Numbered from the stretch's first letter, positions 12,426-25,370 are shown. The stretch is DNA of 64,000 nucleotides from Muntiacus reevesi (GCF_963930625.1 NC_089260.1:13972501-14036500), one strand, 5' to 3'. Numbers and translations: made by a program. Notes: generated by a model not told the origin, from the sequence alone.

Positions 12426-14245
12426 GCCTCTAATCTTGAAAGAAAGGAAAATGAGGTGAAAACTCTGATCCTTGAGAGATGGATATAGTATATATATTTA
12501 TCTGTTTACATCTTTTATGTATGTATTGAGCTTAGACACCTAGGAAAATATACCAAGACTCTCCACATATGGAGTTCAGCTTACTTGCTCCAAGATAGCT
12601 GTGCCTGGTACACTAAGTCAGGAGGATACACCAGGATGGATCCCTGCTTGTGTTATTTTTACAGATTTCCAATGACAGAGATTTCACTGTGTCAGTATTT
12701 TTTTTTTTTTTTTAGCATTACCAGACAATAAACATATTGCAGGCCGTGTCCACTTAGCAATGTCTTAGTTTAAGGATATAACTTAGAATAGCAGAGGAGC
12801 ACTTACAGTAGAAGTTAGCCATGAGATCTTCATTAGGTCTCCAAAAGTTAGTGTACCTTAAGCCTTCCCTGCCTTAGTAAAATCTGTGTAAAACACTAAG
12901 GAAGGAAAGACAAATTGTGGGGTGGGGGATGAATTGCTCATTGCAAAAGAGAAATTTAAACATTATTTACAAACTAAACTCAAAGAACAAATTCTTTAGC
13001 ACTTGTTCTGTTTGTTTGTTCATTTGTTTTGCTTTTAAGTAAGGGGGATCTAATTTATTCTTTCCTTGGTGGGGAGATAAAATAATTTATACCTTCAGTA
13101 TGTTCTTTTCTCCATAATTGAGACCTCGGTTTGTTAGTGCTTTTGGTGAACTGTTTTCTGAACATGAAGTAGATTGTACCTGCCAGAATAGATCGGTGTT
13201 TGCTCTTTTTCACTGAGGTGCCGACCAAGAGCTGCCTCTCTCGAGCAGTTCAGTCTGCTGAAGTCTAATACAACAGGAATGGAAAGGAAAGTGAAAGGAA
13301 GGATGCGTTCAAGAGTGTATCACATCTTTGGAATCTAAAATACTAAGTCTATTGGCTTGCACTAGAGTTTGGCAGAAATACTGACCACCCATGTGATTTT
13401 TATCTTCACACTCGTTTAGGTAATTACCTTGACATGGGACACAGTAGTGATGATTTCCATTGAAAGGCTCTATTTAAACCTCTTTTTTTCTGAATCACTG
13501 AGATAAGAATGGAGCGAATGAAGATGGAAAAAATAATCACTGGTATATAAGGTTTCTACTTCCAGTTCTCTTAAGCTGTGTTAATGCCTAATTAATGACA
13601 TTTCTATTGTACAAAAATATTGAGAATGCAAATATAATTTCTCAGCTAATTATTTCATTATATTGAAGTGACACATGTGAAGTAATAACTTAATGTGGTT
13701 TTCATAAGAACCAGCAATTATGAATGTTCACTTAAAATTTTCAAGTGGAATGAAATGCACTTTTCTCATGACTACTGTGATTAAAAAGTGCCTTCTATAT
13801 TTATGTATATAGTACTACCTTATTTTAGCAAATATTTATCATTGAAGTAGGGTAGTGAGGTTTATGTGAGTAAATTATTACTGACAGTGAAACCCAAGGA
13901 ATGTAAAGGCATATGGCTACCAACAGCTGCAAGAATCTGGACTATTCCTCTTTTTCAAAACACTGCTCCAGCAGTTGATGTATGAAGAGTGGTGGAAGAG
14001 AGGTCCTTTTACATAAAGCAACAGCACAAAAACCCTCAACCACTCACACCTCTTCAGCTAGAACAGCAGGATATCAAATACTGTAGTCTCAAATTTAAGC
14101 TGTAAAATAATGGTGGGGCCTGAGAGAGAGGAGAGAAAACTGGAGAGGGACTTGGTGGGGTTGATTGAAAGAGATTTGATTCTCCATTTATTTAATTTAA
14201 GGGTTATCAATTTTAAGGAGTACAATTAGAAATAATAAAGATTTT
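12426..14245. other. Unique AT-rich intron
   Basis: No recognised gene. Includes a T run at about 12698-12713 and a short (TTTG)-rich patch near 13008-13035. Confidence 0.45.
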
Positions 14246-14259
14246 TCAGGAAAAAAAAA

Positions 14260-14468
14260 TATGTACGTGTGTGTTCTCAGTCCTTTCCAACTCATTGTAA
14301 CCCCACGGACTCTAGCTCGCCAGGCTGCTCTGTCCATGGGATTCTGTATGCAAGAATATTGGAGTGCGTTGCCATTTCCTCCTCCACAGGATCTTCCTAA
14401 CCCAGGGATCAAACCCACCTGTTTTGCATTGGCAGGCGGATTCTTTACTGCACTACCTGGGAAACCCC
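14260..14468 (-). mobile_element. Bov-tA SINE
   Basis: Minus orientation: the BovA end at the left (tctcagtcctttccaactca) and the tRNA-like head at the right (ctacctgggaaacccc). Flanked by tcaggaaaa at 14246-14254 and 14469-14477. Confidence 0.9.
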
Positions 14469-14477
14469 TCAGGAAAA

Positions 14478-15184
14478 GTGAAACTACATTAAATGTACAG
14501 TTTTTAAAAACTGATGATAGAGTGTAGTATCTCACACTTTTGTAGTTCTCGCCAAGTCTAAAGATGGCTCTGGATACATTTTGGCCCTGAGCAATGAGGC
14601 CTCAAGTCTGGTGAGAGGCCACGTGGTGTAACCTGTGCTACTCATCTTGATGAGGGGCTATGGATGGCCTCTTATGGTTGACACAATTATGAGGCATATT
14701 GAATATAGGCTTTCCTCTGTATTTTCAATTGGGCTAAGGTTGTTTTTTTCTTCCATTTAAGAATTTTAATATTTCTGAAAGTCATACAACTTCTTTTGAA
14801 AGTCTGAGGAAGTTTTCAATAAATTGTTCCATACCTGAGTAGAGGCCTCCATGATGCATGTTTGGTGACACCCATCTTCACTAACCCTGAACACTCTAGG
14901 ATTTAGTCTGAACATCTGGCACTTTCTACTACCTTTCATCGTTTTGCCTCATACATGGAAATCAATCTTCTGTATACATGAAAATTATGAGGAATTTTAG
15001 TCAATAATGAGGGGCGGAAATTTAAAATTTAGGAATCTGTGTTGATACTAATGCAAATAACCAAAGCATAAAATGAAATCTCAGAGACCCTTTGTGTGAT
15101 GATGTTTGTGCATAGACAATGACAACTAATAAATGGCATAATTTGTTTATTTGTCTGGAATTTGGCAAGTATCTTATAGAATGT
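14478..15184. other. Unassigned intronic sequence
   Basis: No recognised gene or repeat. Confidence 0.45.
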
Positions 15185-15195
15185 ATCAATAACAA

Positions 15196-15404
15196 ACTTA
15201 GTCACTCAGTAGTGTCTGACTCTTTGTGATCCCCACAGACTGTAGCCCACCAGGCTCCTCTGACCTTGGAATTCTCCAAGCAAGAATACTGGAACGGGTT
15301 GCCATTCCCTTCTCCAGGGGCTCTTCCCAACCGAGGGATTGAACTGGGTCTCCTGCATGGCAGGCAGATTCTTTGCCATCTGAGCCACCAGGGAAGCTCC
15401 AACA
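15196..15404 (-). mobile_element. Bov-tA SINE
   Basis: Minus orientation with a clear 11-bp target-site duplication, atcaataacaa, at 15185-15195 and 15405-15415. The head reads gagccaccagggaagctcc at the right end. Confidence 0.93.
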
Positions 15405-15734
15405 ATCAATAACAAGGTGCATTCCAATTTCCAAAATGCTAAAATAGGAGAAAAATTTGATTCTTATAATCTAGGAAATTTGGTGTTTATCTGTTGAATT
15501 TTACAGTGGTAGAAATAGGAAATACCAAAAAATAAAAATCAGAAAGCTAGTATTCAAGTAGCTTCTTGGTTCCTGATTTACCTTAGATAGTCCACTTTCC
15601 ACCCATTGTCCTGCCATAATTATTGACCTTATGCTTTTAAAGGAGTCATTGGTTTGGGTGATCATTTATATGACTGTTCTATGTGTTGGACACTTGTTGT
15701 TGACACTAACAGTGACAAGTCTCAAGAGAACTGA

Positions 15735-15905
15735 ATAGTTTGATATGCAATATATCATTAAATACATATAAAAAATTCATATAATCCTCAGGAAAACCTT
15801 GTTAAATTAGTCATTCCTTTGCTGAAGAGGACACAAAGCTCAGTGAGATTAAATGGCCTGCCAAGCTCATTCAATTTTATGTTACAGAAACAGGACTCCA
15901 ATCCG
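15735..15905 (-). repeat. MIR SINE fragment
   Basis: Antisense MIR layout: tcatataatcctcaggaaaa, then gaggacacaaagctcagtga and ggactccaatccgg. Diverged. Confidence 0.55.
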
Positions 15906-16494
15906 GATATCCAGGGCCAATGAATTCTAATGATTTTAATAATAATAACAGGAGGAGTGATTGCCATCATCATCATCACCTTAATAGTAAAGCTATCACT
16001 TCCCCAGTGGAGGTTGGTGACTATTTTTTGTTTCACTGACCACTTTGGCAATCTGGTGAAGACTATGAACATCTTTTCAAGTACTATTTTTTAAAGCATA
16101 AAATAAAATGCATAGTATTACAAGGATATGAATTTTATTAAAATACAGTTACCAAAATTTAAAACTAAATATGTGATATTTTTATATTTTTAAATGCATA
16201 AAATAAGACCTTGCAGTATTATCTATTATTGTAATTTCAAAGAAGTGGTGAGCCATAAGCATTATTTTGAGATTTCTACAACGAGTCTAACATGATATGA
16301 AAATATCTGTGATGTCTACTGGTGACAAAGTGGCAGGTTCTGCTAATACTACTGTGATTTGTTACTTTCATTCACAATTGAAGGAAATTCTAAATTTCAG
16401 TTGGAGGATATTGAAAATAAAAATGTACCTTTTTCCCACTCAAGTGGGACCACCTCCAAATTTATGAACTCCCAAGGGATTCTAGGTTAAGAAC

Positions 16495-16585
16495 TCTTGG
16501 TTTGACTAAATTAGCAAAATAACTATTATTATCCCCATCATACAACTGAATGAACTGAGGCCCAGAATATTCAGTAACGTGCCTA
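16495..16585 (-). repeat. MIR SINE core fragment
   Basis: The signature ttattatccccatcatacaa followed by gaactgaggcccaga matches the antisense MIR core. Confidence 0.6.
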
Positions 16586-17757
16586 ATTATTTTTCACCTA
16601 ATAGCCAAGAAAGGTGTCAAGTGATATTAGCATCTGGGCATCACCTCCTCTGACTCCCCAGAGGCAATCACTATTGAGATGGGAACTCAATATCATCCAC
16701 CCCTCTCTGAGACAGATGACCCCATGAGGATTAAAATCACTTGCACCTTCTTCAAACACCAATGATATCCTTGGTGAAAATTGAAGATAACCAAAGATAA
16801 ATTTGGGACAAGGTCTCTGTGCCTGACTGTTTTTATTCAACTTTCCTCCAAGCATTTTTAGTGTTCAGTCTCCCCCTGAGCGGTCCTCAGGTGGCTTTTC
16901 AGAATGATCATTATTTCTGATGTATTTGATGCTATTTTCTACCGTGGCTGTTTTCCTCTTCTACCTTTAGGTGATTACTGCTGTTGCTTATTACTATTCT
17001 CAAATGAGGGAAATTGTTTTTCTACACCTCCCCTAGCTCAATATAGATACTTATTTGGATTTTTTTCTGTAATTGCTGTAATTCCTTAGCCTCTTTTTAT
17101 CTAAACTATACCTATTAAATTATCTTAACTCTTCTCAAAGCTAAATTGCCTCATCTGTTTATTATTTTTCCTTCATTTTGTCTGAATACTTTAAAACTTA
17201 CAAAGTATGCAAGGCAATTGTTAGAGCTCTAAGTAGTCCCAGGATGCATTTATTAGTTTCTGTAATTGAGTCTTACCGATTACACTGTGTATTATTGGCC
17301 TCATGTTGTACTAACTCTAGCATAACAAACCTTAAGATTTCTTTTAAAAATTATTTAATATTTTAAAAATTCTATGTACATGGCCCCTTGGCAGTTCAGC
17401 TGGTAATTGCTCATTCTTCCTCTTCCTGTTCATGGTGGCCATTTTATTCTGACAAATCTTGCACATTAGGGTTTCTCATCTTTGATGGTGAAATGACCAT
17501 GACATAGAGTCTGCTAAGGATGTCTTCTAGCACTGTTTTCACCTGAGAGAGAGATTACTTTGGCTGCACAGCTTTGCAAATAAGAGTATCTTAGTATTCC
17601 ATTATTGAAGGAATCTTACAACTTTCACTTGCAGTTAGGTAATTGAAGAACAGTTTTTATTGCTATCAGTTTATATAGCCTTCTAAGAAGGATTTATTTT
17701 TAGCCCTTATAACAGATGTTGTAAAACTTTATATATTTGAAGAGCTTTATAAAATAT
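16586..17757. other. Unique intronic sequence
   Basis: About 1.2 kb of AT-rich sequence without a recognised gene or repeat. Confidence 0.45.
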
Positions 17758-17759
17758 AC

Positions 17760-20700
17760 CCTTTCATGGATCACAGCCTTGTCATGGTGAAGGGGCTTGC
17801 ATAACTCAAGCTATAAGCCATGCTGTGCAGGGCCACCCAAGACAGATGGGTCATAGTGAAGAGTCTTGGCAAAGCGTGGTCCACTAGAGAAAGAAGTGCC
17901 AAACGACTCCAGTATTCTTGACTAGAAAACCCCGTGGATAGTATGAAAAGGCAAGGAGATATGACACTGGAAGATAAGCCCCCTGGTTGGAAGGTGTTCA
18001 ACAGGCTGCTGGAGAAAAGTGGGGGGCAATTACTAATAGCTTCCGAAAGAATGAAGCCTCTGGGCCAAAGTGGAAATGATGCTCAGCTATGGATATGCCC
18101 AATACTGTAAAGAGCCATGTGGCAAAGAAACCTGGAATGTTAGGTCCATGAATCAAGGTAAATTGGACGTGGTCAAGCAGGAGATGGCAAGAGTGAATAT
18201 CAACATCTTAGGAATCAGTGGACTAAAATGGATAGGAATGGGGGATTTTAATTCAGGTGACCATTATAACTATTACTGTGGACAAGAATCTCTTAGAAGA
18301 AATGGAATAGCCCTGAGAGTCAACAAAAGAGTCCAAAATGCAGTACTTGGGTGTAATATCAAAAACTGTAGAATGATATTGATTCATTTCCAAGGCAAGT
18401 CATTCAACATAACAGTAATCCAACGCTGTGCCCCAACCACCAATGCCTAAGAAGCTGAAATTGACCAGTTCTATGAGGACCTACAACATCCTCTAGAGTG
18501 AACACCAAAAAAGATGTCCATTTAATCATAGGGGGTTGGAATGCAAAAGTAGGAAGTCAAGAGGTACCCAGAATCATAGGCAACTTTGACCTTCCAGTAC
18601 AAAATGAAGCAGGGCAAAGTCTAACAGAGTTTTGTCAGGAGAACATGCTGGTCACAGCAAACACACTTTTCAACAACCCAAGAGATGAATCTACATATGG
18701 ACATCACCAAATGTCAATGACCAAATTGTGACCAAATGGTCAATATCAAAATCAGATTATGTTCTTTGCAGCCAGAGATGGAGAAGCTCTATACAGTCAG
18801 TAAAAACAAGACCTGGAACTGACTGTGGCTCAAATCATGAGCTCCTTATTGCAAAACTCAAGGTTAAATTGAATAAAGTAGAATCCCCATGGACACGGGA
18901 CCCTGGTGGGCTATAATCCATGGGGTCACAAACAGATAGAACTGAAGCAACTTAGCATGAACACATACACAGGGAAAACAACTAGACCATTCAAGTATGA
19001 CCTAAATCAAATCCCTTATGATTATACAGTGGAGATGACAAATAGATTCAAGGGATTAGATCTGGTTGAGCGAGTGCCTGAAGAACTATGAAGGGAAGTT
19101 TGTAACACTGTACAGGAGGCAGTGACCAAAACCATCCCAAAGAAAAAGAAATGCAAGAAGGCAAAGTTGTTGTCTGAGGAGGCTTTACAAATAGCTGGGG
19201 AAAGAAGAGACGTGAAAGGCAAGGGAGAAAGGGAAAGATATAGACAGCTGAATGCAGAGTTCTAGAGAATAGCAAGGGGAGATAGGAAGGCCTGCTTAAA
19301 TGAACAATGCAAAGAAATAGAGAAAAACAATAGACTGGGGAAGACTAGAGATCTCTTCAAGAAAACTGGAGATATCTAGGGAACATTTCATGCAAGAATG
19401 GGCATGATAAAGGACAGAAATGGTAAGGACCTAACAGAAGCAGAACAGATTAAGAAGAGGTGGCAAGAATACACAGAAGAACTTTACAAAAAAGGTCCTA
19501 ATGACCCAGATAACCACAATGATGTGATCACTCACCTAGAGATGGACATCTTGGAGGTGAAGTCAAGTAGGCCTTAGGAAGCATTACTACAAACAAAGCT
19601 AGTGGAGGTAACAAAATTCCAGCTGAGCTATTTCAAATCCTAAAAGATGATGCTGTTCAAATGCTACACTCAATATGTCAACAAATCAGGAAAACTCAGC
19701 AGTGGCCACAGAACTAGAAAAAAATTTTCATTCCAATCCCAAAGAAGGACAATGCTAAAGAATTTTGAGACTACCATATGATCGTACTCATTTCACATGC
19801 TAGCAAGGTTATACTCAAAATCCTTCAAGCTAGGCTTCAGTGGTACATGAACTGACAAATTCAAGATGTACCTGCTGGGTTTTGAAAAGTCAGAGAAACC
19901 AGAGATCAAATTGCCAACACTTGTAGGATCCTGGAGAAAGCAAGGAAGTTCCAGAAAAACATCTACTTCTGCTTCATTGACTAAGCTAAAGCCTTTGTGT
20001 GGATCACAACTGTGGAAAATTCTTTAAGAGATGGGAGTACCAGACCACCTTACCTGTCTCCTGAGAAACCTATATGCAAGTCAAGAAACAGAAAGTTCCA
20101 GACATGGAACAATTGACTGGTTCAAAATTGGGAAAGCAGTACAACTTATATGCAGAGAGCACCATGCAAAAGACCAGACTGGATGAATCACAAGCTAGAA
20201 TCAAGAGTGCTGGGAGTAATATCAACACCCTCAATGATACCACCCCAGTGGTAGAAAGTGAAGAGAAACTAAAGAGCCTCTTGATGAGGGTGAAAGAGGA
20301 GAGTGAAAAATCTGACTTGAAACCCAACATTCAAAAAACTGAATGGTTTATGGTCTGGTCCATCACTTCATAACAAATAGAAGGGGGGAAAGTGGAAGAA
20401 GTGACAGATTTTATTTAATTGTGCTCCAGAATCACTTTGGATGGTGACTGCAGCCATGAAGTTAAGACACTTGTTCCTTGGAAGGAAAGCTATGATAGAA
20501 CCTAGACAGCATATTAGAAAGCAGAGACATCCTTTGCCAACAAAGGTCCATATAGTCAATGCTATGGTTTTTCCAGTAGTCAGGTACAGGTATGGTAGTT
20601 GGACCAGAAAGAAGGTTGAATGCTGAAGAATTGATGCTTTCGAATTGTGGTTCTGGAGAAGACTCTTGAGAGTCCCTTGGACTGCAAGGAGATCAAACCT

Positions 20701-20998
20701 GTCAATCCTGAAGGAAATTGACCCTAAATATTCATTAGTAGGACTGATGCTGAAGCCGAAGCTCCGGTACTTTGGCCACCTGATGGGAAGAGCAAACTCA
20801 CTGGAAAAGACCCTGATGCTGGGAAAGATTGAAGACAAAAAGAGAAATGGGCAGTAGAGGATAAGATGGTTTAACAGCATCAGGGACTCAATGGACATGA
20901 ATTTTTGCAAACGCTGGAAGATAGTGGAGGACAGAGGAATCTGGCATGTTGCAGTCCCTGGGTTCACAAAGACTGAAGGGGGACTAGAACTGAACAAG
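17760..20998 (+). mobile_element. BovB LINE, near full length, decayed
   Basis: Starts with the BovB 5' end (tggatcacagccttgtcatg) and reaches the 3' end near 20998, about 3.2 kb. The APE-type endonuclease region is partly readable at 18070-18450, beginning ETWNVRSMNQGKLDVVKQEM. Later segments at 18498-18731 and 18970-19091 belong to the same protein in shifted frames. RT-region frames are broken by stops and small indels, and the catalytic box is damaged near 20220. A BovA piece interrupts it at about 18882-18975. No clear target-site duplication was found. Not expressible. Confidence 0.9.
18882..18975 (+). mobile_element. BovA SINE fragment inside BovB
   Basis: ggaccctggtgggctataat and ccatggggtcacaaacagat interrupt BovB sequence that is continuous in the copy at 45900-45940. 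Only the BovA 3' portion is present; boundaries approximate. Confidence 0.75.
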
Positions 20999-21500
20999 GC
21001 TGAATAATCCAGGTGAGAGATAACAATAACATGGACCAGTGGATGGAGTGAGAAGTTGTTAGTTAGCCTCCAGGGATATTTTAAGAAAAGAGCCAACAGG
21101 ATCTGACGGGGAATTGTATATAGAGTGTGAGAGAAAGGCAACAAGTGTGACCCCACAGTTGGAAGCCTGAACAACTCAAATGGGAGGAGTTGGTTAGAAT
21201 GGTCTGAGGAGGTGATAAAGAGCTCAGTTTTGGACATGTTAAGTTTGAGCTATCAGACATCCACATGAAGAGGTCAAATACACAACTCTGTAGAAAAGAC
21301 TAGAGTTCAAGGGAGAAGTCTAAAGGTAGTCATGGTTATGGAGTTTTCTCCATATAAATGCTCCATCTGTATCAACATTACTACTTTCCTTGTCTCAGTA
21401 CCTCTGCCTCCTATCCATTGGAAACCCAGCTTCCATGCTTTCAACAGAGGGACTGCTATCTTTGCCCTCCAGCAGATATAAGAGCCTCTAGTCCCCAGGG
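20999..21500. other. Unassigned intronic sequence
   Basis: No recognised gene or repeat. A long minus-strand frame at 20368-21237 enters here from antisense BovB and is not considered a gene. Confidence 0.45.
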
Positions 21501-21501
21501 C

Positions 21502-21690
21502 TATGGGCTTCCCTGGTGGCTCAGCCATAGAGAATCACCTGCCAATGCAGGAGACGTGGGTTCGATCCCTGGGTGAGGAAGTTCCCCCGGAGTAGGAACT
21601 GGGGTGGGAAATCCCATAGACAGAGGAGCCTGGTGGGCTACAGTCCATGGAGTCTCAAAGAGTGGGACACGACTGAGTGACTAAACAAGT
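21502..21690 (+). mobile_element. Bov-tA SINE
   Basis: tRNA-like head gggcttccctggtggctcag with the box-B-like ggttcgatccctggg, then the BovA body ending gacacgactgagtgactaaa. Plus orientation, internally shortened. Confidence 0.9.
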
Positions 21691-22365
21691 CTCATTCTTC
21701 ACAGGTCTCCTCCATCCCATCCTTATGAGACTCATTGGAAGTCACTCTGTCTGGGCTCTTCTCTCCCTACTCCTGATTCAGTTTCCATCTCTCCTTTCCT
21801 TCCCCCAAGGTCCTTAGATTCACCGGCCCCTTAAGGCATTGGAAGCTCCACCATTCCATTCAACAAGTCAGTTGATTTTGTTTGGTTGAGATGGTTTTAT
21901 TCAGCCTTCTTTGAGTTCAATTCAATCATCTATGGACAGCTTGAGGCTACTTTAATCATAGAACCAAATAACTAGTAAATCTTGCTCCCAGATTCTTCCT
22001 GGCCAAAATCATTTCTTCCATTCTTTTGGTGAAGAATTCTGGAAATTCAACTAAGCAAGTAATTGGGCATTTCAGCATATCTGAAGGTGCTTTTTGAGAA
22101 TGTTTTTTACATTTGTTCCTAAACCCATGTCAGCAGAGGAGGGATGGTCTAACACATGGGCAAGATTACAACTAGACTTTTTAATGTTTTAATGATAAAA
22201 ATTCAAACTTTCTCACATATCCAAGTTATATATAAACATATGAATCTTCTTTGAATCAATAAGATAGAATATCCACTCATTCAACAAATAGTTATTGAGA
22301 ATCTGTTACTTGTTCTTGGTGTTTCAGGTACCCTGTTGTTAAGGAGTTCCCTGTAGTTAGGGAGC
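21691..22365. other. Unassigned intronic sequence
   Basis: No recognised gene or repeat. Confidence 0.45.
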
Positions 22366-22915
22366 TTCAGTTCACTTCAGTTCAGTCACTCAGTCATGTC
22401 TGACTCTTTGTGACCCCATGGACTGCAACACGCTAGGCCTCCCTGTCCATCACCAACTCCTGGAGTTTACCCAAGCTCATGTCCATTGAGTCAGTGATGC
22501 CATCGAACCATCTCATCCTTTGTCATCCCCTTCTCCTCCTGCCTTCAATCTTTCCCAGCATCATGGTCTTCTCAAATGAGTCAGTTCTTCACGTCAGGTG
22601 GCCAAAGTATTGGAGTTTCAGCTTCAACATCAGTCCTTCTAATGAATACTCAGGACTGATCTCCTTTAGGATGGACTGGTTGGATCTTCTTGCAGTCCAA
22701 GGGACTCTCAAGAGTCTTCTCCAACACCACAGTTCAAAAACATCAATTCTTCAGCAGTCAGCTTTCTTTATAGTCCAACTCTAACACCCATACATGACTA
22801 CTGAAAAAACCTAGCCTTGACTAGACGGACCTTTGCTGGCAAAGTAATATGTCTACTTTTTAATATGTTGTCTAGGTTGGCCATAACTTTCCTTCCAAGA
22901 GGTAAGCATCTTTTA

Positions 22916-25166
22916 TTTATTTATTTTTTTTATTAATTAATTTTTTTCCATTTATTTTTATTAGTTGGAGGCTAATTACTTTACAATATTGTAGTGGTTT
23001 TTGCCATACATTGACATGAATCAGCCATGGATTTACATGTATTCTCCATCCCTATCCCCCCTGTCACCTCCCTCTCTACCCGATCCCTCTGGGTCTTCCC
23101 AGTGCACCAGCCCCAAGCACTTTTCTCATGTATCCAATCGGGGCTGGTGATCTGTTTCACCATAGATAATATACATGATTCGATGCTGTTCTCTAGAAAC
23201 ATCCCACCCTCGCCTTCTCCCACAGAGTCCAAAAGTCTGTTCTGTACATCTGTGTCTCTTTTTCTGTTTTGCATATAGGGTTATCATTACCATCTTTCTA
23301 AATTTCATATATATGCACTAGTATACTGTATTGGTCTTTATCTTTATGGCTTACTTCACTGTGTATAATGGGCTCCAGTTTCATCCATCTCATTAGAACT
23401 GATTCAAATGAATTCTTTTTAATGGTTGAGTAATATTCCATGGTGTATATGTACCACAGCTTCCTTATCCATTCGTCTGCTGATGGGCATCTAGGTTGCT
23501 TCCATGTCCTGGCAATTATAAACAGTACTGTGATGAACTTTGGGGTGCACGTGTCTCTTTCAGATCTGGTTTCCTTGGTGTGTATGCCCAGGAGTGGGAT
23601 TGCTGGGTCATATGGCAGTTCTATTTCCAGTTTTTTAAGGAATCTCCACACTGTTCTCCATAGCGGCTGTACTAGTTTGCATTCCCACCAACGGTGTAAG
23701 AAGGTTCCCTTTTCTCCACACCCTCTCCAGCATTTATTGCTTGTGGACTTTTGGATAGCAGCCATCCTGACTGGCATGTAATGGTACCTCCTTGTGGTTT
23801 TGATTTGCATTTCTCTAATAATGAGTGATGTTGAGCATCTTTTCACGTGTTTGTTAGCCATATGTATGTCTTCTTTGGAGAAATGTCTGTTTAGTTCTTT
23901 GGCCCATTTTTTGACTGAGTCATTTATTTTTCTGGAATTGAGCTGCAGGAGCTGCTTGTATATTTTTGAGATTAATCCTTTGTCTGTTGCTTCATTTGCT
24001 ATTATTTTCTCCCAATCTGAGGGCTGTCTTTTCACCTTACTTATAGTTTCCTTTGTTGTGCAAAAGCTTTTAAGCTTAATTAGGTCCCATTTGCTTATTT
24101 TTTCTTTTATTTCCAATATTCTGGGAGATGGGTCATAGAGGATCCTGCTGTGATTTATGTCGGAGAGTGTTTTGCCTATGTTCTCCTCTAGGAGTTTTAT
24201 AGTTTCTGGTCTTACATTTAGATCTTTAATCCATTTTGAGTTTATTTTTGTGTATGGTGCTAGAAAGTGTTCTAGTTTCATTCTTTTACAAGTGGTTGAC
24301 CAGTTTTCCCGGCACCACTTAAAGAGGTTGTCTTTTTTCCATTGTATAGTCTTGCCTCCATTGTCGAAGATAAGGTGTCCATAGGTGCGTGGATTTATCT
24401 CTGGGCTTTCTATTCTGTTCCATTGATCTATATTTCTGTCTTTGTGCCAGTACCGTACTGTCTTGATGACTGTGGCTTTGTAGTAGAGTCTGAAGTCAGG
24501 CAGGTTGATTCCTCCAGTTCCATTCTTCTTTCTCAAGATTACTTTGGCTATTCGAGGTTTTTTGTATTTCCATACAAATTGTGAAATTATTTGTCCTAGT
24601 TCTGTGAAAATTAACGTTGGTAGCTTGATAGGGATTGCATTGAATCTATAGATTGCTTTGGGTAGTATAGTCATTTTGACAATATTGATTCTTCCAGTCC
24701 ATGAACACAGTATATTTCTCCATCTGTTTGTGTCCTCTTTGATTTCTTTTATCAGTGTTTTATAGTTTTCTATGTATAGGTCTTTTGTTTCTTTAGGTAG
24801 ATATACTCCTAAGTATATAATCCTTTTCGTTGCAATGGTGAATGGTATTGTTTCCTTAATTTCTCTTTCTGTTTTCTCATTGTTAGTGTATAGGAATGCA
24901 AGGGATTTCTGTGTGTTAATTTTAAATCCTGCAACTTTACTATATTTGTTGATTAGCTCTAGTAATTTTCTGGTAGAGTCCTTAGGGTTTTCTATGCAGA
25001 GGATCATGTCATCTGCAAACAGAGAGAGTTTCACTTCTTTTCCTATCTGGATTCCTTTTACTTCTTTTTCTGCTCTGATTGCTGTGGCCAGAACTTCCAA
25101 AACTATGTTGAATAGTAGTGGTGAGAGTGGGCACCCTTGTCTTGTTCCTGATTTTAGGGGAAATGA
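22916..25166 (-). mobile_element. 5'-truncated young L1 inserted in BovB
   Basis: About 2.25 kb in minus orientation. It is flanked by the perfect 13-bp duplication taagcatctttta at 22903-22915 and 25167-25179. The tail is an impure poly(A), read as T/TTTA at 22916-22946, followed by the 3' UTR to 23297 and the ORF2 C-terminal two thirds. Truncation falls just before the RT segment SGTRQGCPLSPLLFN. It is only slightly decayed compared with the other L1 pieces in the window, so it is probably recent on the ruminant time scale. Confidence 0.95.
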
Positions 25167-25295
25167 TAAGCATCTTTTAATTTCAAGGCTGCAGGCACCA
25201 TCTGCATTGATTTTGGAGTCCCCAAAAATAAAGTCTCTTACTGTTTCCACTGTTTCCCCATCTATTTGCCATGAAGTGATGGGACCGGATAGCAT
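23298..25295 (-). pseudogene. Chimeric BovB-L1 ORF2 open frame, 665 codons
   Basis: One uninterrupted minus-strand frame. Residues 1-43 are translated from BovB (ending EIKRC), and from about residue 44 the sequence is L1 ORF2. The RT box reads FADD at residues 93-96 (25008-25019), preceded by GTRQGCPLSPLLF. Downstream come the thumb and C-terminal segments, including the conserved RWWECK stretch with its Cys-rich context (CWRGCGEKGT..H) near residue 535. The APE endonuclease, the first RT motifs and ORF1 are absent, so it cannot retrotranspose itself. The frame is open by chance of the junction; no promoter or start context is evident. Most likely a dead L1 remnant. Confidence 0.85.
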
Positions 25296-25370
25296 GATCT
25301 TAGTTTCCTGAATGTTGAGATTTAAGCCAACTTTTCACTCTCCTCTTTCACTTTCATCAAGAGGCTCTAT

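Larger units (their letters stand above)
22366..25370 (-). mobile_element. BovB LINE 3' end split by an L1
   Basis: BovB in minus orientation occupies 22366-22915 and 25167 to about 25370 and is interrupted by a younger L1. The left part holds the BovB 3' end (ttcagtcactcagtcatgtc at its terminus). The right part encodes the peptide GPITSWQIDGETVETV. The element is 5'-truncated at about 25370, so it had lost most of the RT before the L1 arrived. Confidence 0.9.
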
